From NCBI RefSeq assembly GCF_963675165.1, contig NC_087382.1, positions 5,123,963 to 5,187,962 of the forward strand: a DNA stretch of 64,000 nt, given 5' to 3'. The notes under the pieces were generated by a model, which had not been told where the DNA came from, did no database searches, and saw only the letters and a list, made by a program, of their open reading frames with translations. This document shows, one piece after another, positions 59,079 through 64,000 of this stretch; the stretch's first letter is position 1, and the number at the start of each line of letters is the position of its first letter. This stretch comes from Halichondria panicea (Eukaryota; Porifera; Demospongiae; Suberitida; Halichondriidae). The position numbers and the translations under genes were made by a program.

Positions 59079-60260
59079 TGTCTGCAAAAAGAATAGAATT
59101 ACCTCATGCACACATTGCACGACAGCATGTATAGCATTGCCATACACGCATGACATTGTGCATATAGACAGCATGAACTTGTAAATGCATGTATCACAAT
59201 AGACAGCATGCATGCATTTTTTTCCCTTGTTGGATTGGTCACAATTTCTTTCTGAGTTGATAGAAGAGCTGGTTAGCTATAATTATAGTTTTAGGTGTCA
59301 TAGCTTCTCTTGCTGGCTCATTTTATACTTGAATCTCCTGTTTGGGAACTGAAATCTGGAATGGATACATATACAAACCAATATTCAGATACATGCATGC
59401 ATGGATCAGGAATTTAAAGAGCCTATAACTATATTCATCATGGAAGGAATAAAATAATGTCTACCTTCTATAATAATAGTCACTATGGTCTCTAAGAGCA
59501 TGGGCACTAAATACTTGAAAACCGCTTTATCCCTGGTAAAATTGTTGTAAATTTAATTTGTAACAACAAAGGAGATTGATTATTGGATTCTGTGGTACTA
59601 GCCATAGGCGAACTATAGTAAAATATTTACATACACGCACAAGCACTATACGACACGTGCACTATACGTCTGTCATGCATGCTTGCTAAGCAGCTTTAAT
59701 AGTTGACCAGAGTGCAGCTTCTATTATATAGGCCACACATATATAACTTCCATCAAGGCAGCATGCAGTAAAGCATAAATCGATCCGCCGGTTCTTGGGG
59801 GTGGTAATAAAATCAAGGTGGTGTTATTTGTTGGTAAATGACTATTTGAACCGCACTTTTCTAGACTATTTCGTATGACAAAAAATTATATGCTTACTTC
59901 TGTCTGAATCACTTTCGTTATACATTCCTCACTGCATTTGATCTACACTATTAATTGTATGTTTTACTCCCCTCCTCCCAACTTTATATATAATATAGGA
60001 GCCAGTATACGTATATCTCTGCCATTTGGTAGTACTATGTACTTATCCAAGAGGTGGCAATGCTGCTCATGCACTCTTGTCGAGAACTACTCAATGACAT
60101 ACCAAGCTTAGGGTCAAAGTTCACTTGTATTGTATGTGTGAGACCCATGAATATACAAAACCAACCTTCCATTACGTGCATGTGGACTCAGAATTGCATG
60201 AAAGAGCCTGACTGCAATCATAGAATGCAGAGTGGGCTCGCCCTCTGAAATACGATTCTA

Positions 60261-60350
60261 TACCGTATACAAGGTTATTTTTGTGGAGCAAAATATTTGT
60301 GGTTTTCGTGGTTGAAGGTCTGACCACGAATATTTTACCCGTTGTACCTA
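60261..60350. mobile_element. Short MITE family A relative
   Basis: TACCGTATACAAGGTTATTT at the left and ACCACGAATATTTTACCCGT at the right; only about 90 bp, probably deleted internally. Confidence 0.55.
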
Positions 60351-60485
60351 TAACGTCACATAATATCATGCTCATAACATCGCATATGACATGGTTGAGA
60401 ATTTTCCGTTTAGGTAGCCCATAATCAGATTATTCGTCTGTTATTCTTGAGCTGAACTGTTTTTTCATAATTAGTATGTATAAAT

Positions 60486-60722
60486 TATGCAAGCTTGTTG
60501 CTTTTTGAGTTGAAAGATAGCTCTGATGCTTATACAGGAATTGTTTTTTGTTTGTATACAGTTAGTTTGCATATTTTAACATGTCCTCCGTTTGCTTTGA
60601 TTAAATGCAAGCTTGTTGCTTTTTGAGTTGAAAGATAGCCCTGATGCTTATACAGGAATTGTTTTTTGTTTGTATACAGTTAGTTTGCATATTTTAGCAT
60701 GTCCTCCGTTTGCTTTGATTGT
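60486..60722. repeat. Tandem duplication of about 119 bp
   Basis: The block beginning ATGCAAGCTTGTTGCTTTTT occurs twice in direct succession with two or three differences. The surrounding 59079-61430 shows no other gene or repeat that I can support, except the short MITE at 60261-60350. Confidence 0.92.
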
Positions 60723-61433
60723 TTCGACACCTTTGCTTCGGTATATATTATAATCTCTGCCCACACCAATTCCCTGTAGCTTATAATTATATGGGTGCAT
60801 GGGGAAAGCTTGGGTGGGGTACAAGCTGAGCCATCATACATTATTCAATTGTTTTGTTAGTGTTCCAATGCACACGCCTTACTTAGTGAGTTGGTACATG
60901 CATATGGCAAGCACTAACTGATTAGAGATCCTCATTAGAAGTGAATATGTCCATTACTCAATCAACAGGCAATGACTCTGGTGCATGTCTCTCGCGGATC
61001 AGACCCTGAAACTGTAACGGCTGACTTGCAAGACTACGCCTTACTCTGTCACTGCACTCATTTATTAGTCTCATTACCATCTTGTTGTTGCCTCTATTAG
61101 TAGGATGTAGTGTAGTACATTTTGGGATAACTTTGAGTGTCTTTTAATGGGTACTGCCAAGAGTTCTCTTGGTACTACCTTACCTATACCTATAATTACC
61201 TGCATTGCCTACATCATACCTGTGATACTCACATTGTAAATACATTTTACAAGGGTAATGTATAGTATACATAGCATGATGTAATGCAAGGACAAGTTAT
61301 ACGTTATACCATTTTAATTATCATATATACTGTAAACTGGGTTTCAAATGGCTAGTTACCAGGTTAGGTTTCTTCCATGTCGACCCTGCCCTCAACATAT
61401 CTACATGAAGGTCAAGGTAGATGATACTCTCCC

Positions 61434-61885
<452 letters not shown>

Positions 61886-61892
61886 ATTGTTT

Positions 61893-62190
61893 GCAATTGA
61901 CCAACACCATGCAGTCGGAGCATCTATAGACTACATTAATATAAGAAAGAAAGATATAGAATCAGTCTGAGAGCTATATAGATGATATACAATCCTTTTT
62001 TGGAAATCTTCTATTCAAAGTTGTCAAGGTACCTGAATACAAAGTTGTAAGTTTTCAAACTCAATAATGTTACATTATTATTATAGACATGCATGCAGGA
62101 TTGTGTACAATTAATCCAGCTATAGTGTTGCTACAGTTTTTATGGAGCTATAGTCATCTCCTTGGCAAACTGATTCATGACTGTGATAAT
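61893..62190 (+). repeat. Inverted copy of the upstream region of the intact beta-helix gene
   Basis: From AATTGACCAACACCATGCAG onward the sequence is the inverse complement of 48585 down to about 48299, with few changes, and continues into decayed copy 3. The duplicated unit therefore includes the gene and about 290-370 bp of 5' DNA. Confidence 0.92.
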
Positions 62191-62275
62191 AATTTATACT
62201 CTTTTACAGAGCAGAGCGACTCATCTCATCTTTCAAGAGTGGATATACATACGTCCTCAGTGGCAGTCTGTTTGC

Positions 62276-64000
62276 ATGATGCACCTCATTCCTCAACTAC
62301 TGATTGTTACTCTGATTCTCTCTGGCTTGAGATTGGTGATTTCGTTGGTGATTTCGGAAACTTACTACATAGCGCCAGAAATTTCTACCCATGCATTCAA
62401 TGGCTCTAGTAACAAAACACATTTTCGCTTGAGCTACTTAATCAGCGAAACCAATCTTCTAGCGGAGACAGTTTGACTTTGATTTTTCTACCAGGGATTC
62501 ATCCTCTTAGTCGTTTCCTTACAGTACAAAATTTCACATTTGTGCAGTTTATTGGAGAGAATAATTCAGTGATACTATAAGGAAAGAGTAGTATCTAATT
62601 TACCAGTATCGAATATTCAAAATTTAAATTTTACATCTGAAATTGGAAATAGTTCCCAAGAAAAGCTAACTATTAATGATGTGGCAAACTTTTCCATTTT
62701 GGAGTGCTTTTTCTCGAGTTTTTCTGATAGCAGTCCCGCTTTACTCTATATCAGAAACACACAAAACACTTCAATTGATCATGTTTCGTTCAAAAACAAT
62801 CTTGCTAGAGCTCTGTATGTACAGTCTGGAAATGCAGTAAGAATCACAAATAGTGTGTTCAAAAGAAACAGACATGATGTTGCTGTACAAAGATGCGGAG
62901 GAGCAATCAAAGTGGATTCAACAAACAATCATTGTCATATCGAAATGTACAATAATGCAAGTTATGGTGGAGCAATTTGTGCCCTTCCTCAATCTACTAT
63001 ATCTATCTCAAACAGTGTGTTTGACCGCAACAGTGCTTCTAAAGATGGTGAAGCTATTTATGTTCATTCTAGTGATGCATACATAACTGATAGTGAACTA
63101 ACGAGTAACCGTGCAATGTGGGGTGGAGCGTTATCTATCTTCAATCAATCTAATGTGTCAGTTTCAAACAGTTCATTCAAAAACAACAATGCTACAAAAT
63201 CTGGTGGAGGAATTTCTGCTCATTTTAGTGATAATTATAATTATATATATCGCTGATAGTGAACTGACCAACAACAGTGCAACGTGGGGAGGAGCGATTG
63301 TTATCCATGAACAATCGAATATGTCGATTTCAAACAGTTTCTTGAAAAAAACAGTGCCCAAAGGTTTGGTGGAGGAATTAATGCTCGTTCTAGTATTATA
63401 TATATTACTGATAGTGAACTAACCGACAACAGGGCCGCGCAGGGGGGAATCGACTACCTGCAATTGACCTCACTCAGTCCTCTCAATGCATAAGAACTAA
63501 ACTGAGGGAATTACTGTGGAACCATTTCAGAAATCTGACAATCCATGCACCTATCACTTATGTCCATGTCACAAAATTGATATTTATCTTTGATCAATCG
63601 AATATTCGATATCAAACAGTTTATTCGAAAACAACAGTGCTTCCAAATATGGTGGAGGAATTTATTCTCATTCGAGTAACATATACATCGCTGATAGTGA
63701 ACTAACAAGTAACAGTGCGAAATATATAGGAGGAGCAATCTACGCTGATGAGAGTAACGGCAAAATATTCTCGCTTTTCAAATGCAACATAACAAACAAC
63801 AGTGCACATGATTGGGGTGGTGGCATTTATTATTATGCCTGCAATGCCTACATCGTGAAAACAGTCATAAATGGCAATAAAGCCGATTGGGGTGGCGGTA
63901 TACACATGGAGTTGGGTACCCTTAACATATCTGAAAGTGAACTAACAGGAAATCGTGGTGATTATGTGGCAGCTATGTACTCCTATTCGAGTGTGTCTAT
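62276..64000 (+). pseudogene. Pmp-like beta-helix membrane protein, decayed copy 3, cut by window edge
   Basis: Very close to the intact minus-strand copy, including its upstream DNA. Breaks visible: a one-base insertion in an AAC-AAA-ACA stretch near 62413, a stop (ACTATAAGG) near 62577, small losses near 62600 and 62930, an added run near 63230-63250, a one-base change of frame near 63345, and an insertion of about 130 bp at 63452-63580 containing stops. The 3' part lies beyond the window. Because flanks and coding parts match so well, the copy is younger than copy 2. Confidence 0.86.

Overview
The window is animal nuclear DNA: GT-AG introns, many short exons, abundant MITE-like repeats, long AC/GT microsatellites, and animal gene families (SLC4 bicarbonate transporter, eukaryotic type IIA topoisomerase, RhoGAP, Death-fold, EF-hand). 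The secreted fibrinogen-related type, the small Death-fold genes and the Pmp-like beta-helix membrane proteins are the mix I associate with sponges, so a demosponge is my best guess. This is an inference; no ribosomal or mitochondrial marker is present.

Region 1 (1-15264, minus strand): an SLC4-family bicarbonate transporter, start codon at 15262-15264, truncated by the left window edge inside the membrane domain. I could place 15 exons with consistent reading phase. Its 7.1 kb intron (3832-10926) holds three other genes: two related small Death-fold-like genes on the plus strand (4417-5366 and 6485-7409), each with a CYCPCK motif, and a secreted fibrinogen-related protein on the minus strand (8887-9972).

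Region 2 (15579-32803, plus strand): a complete DNA topoisomerase II gene in 26 exons (5307 nt, about 1768 aa), starting 314 bp from the SLC4 start, so the two genes probably share a divergent promoter. Intron 7 holds an antisense, intronless, broken EF-hand gene. Intron 18 holds a sense, single-exon LicD/fukutin-like gene. Other introns hold minisatellites and MITEs.

Region 3 (about 32.8-43.8 kb): a repeat-rich desert with a 1.8 kb hAT-like element (8-bp target duplication), a 1.24 kb near-perfect palindrome between long direct repeats, and a 1.0 kb inverted-repeat element rich in ATCGATTTTT-like motifs. Two coding islands lie here: a secreted NPP1/VPS62-like protein whose signal peptide is in another frame (36817-37552), and a single RhoGAP C-terminal exon (minus, 38299-38467).

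Region 4 (43.8-64 kb): three copies of a large single-exon gene encoding a Pmp-like beta-helix ectodomain joined to a multi-pass membrane domain. One is intact (minus, 43776-48215), one is a complete but broken copy (plus, 52145-56421), and one is a broken copy running off the right edge (plus, 62276 onward). The third is an inverted duplicate of the first including about 290 bp of upstream DNA; its boundary abuts a 450 bp (AC)n tract. Between copies 2 and 3 lies a small three-exon gene for a Cys-rich, probably GPI-anchored secreted protein (minus, 58024-59078).
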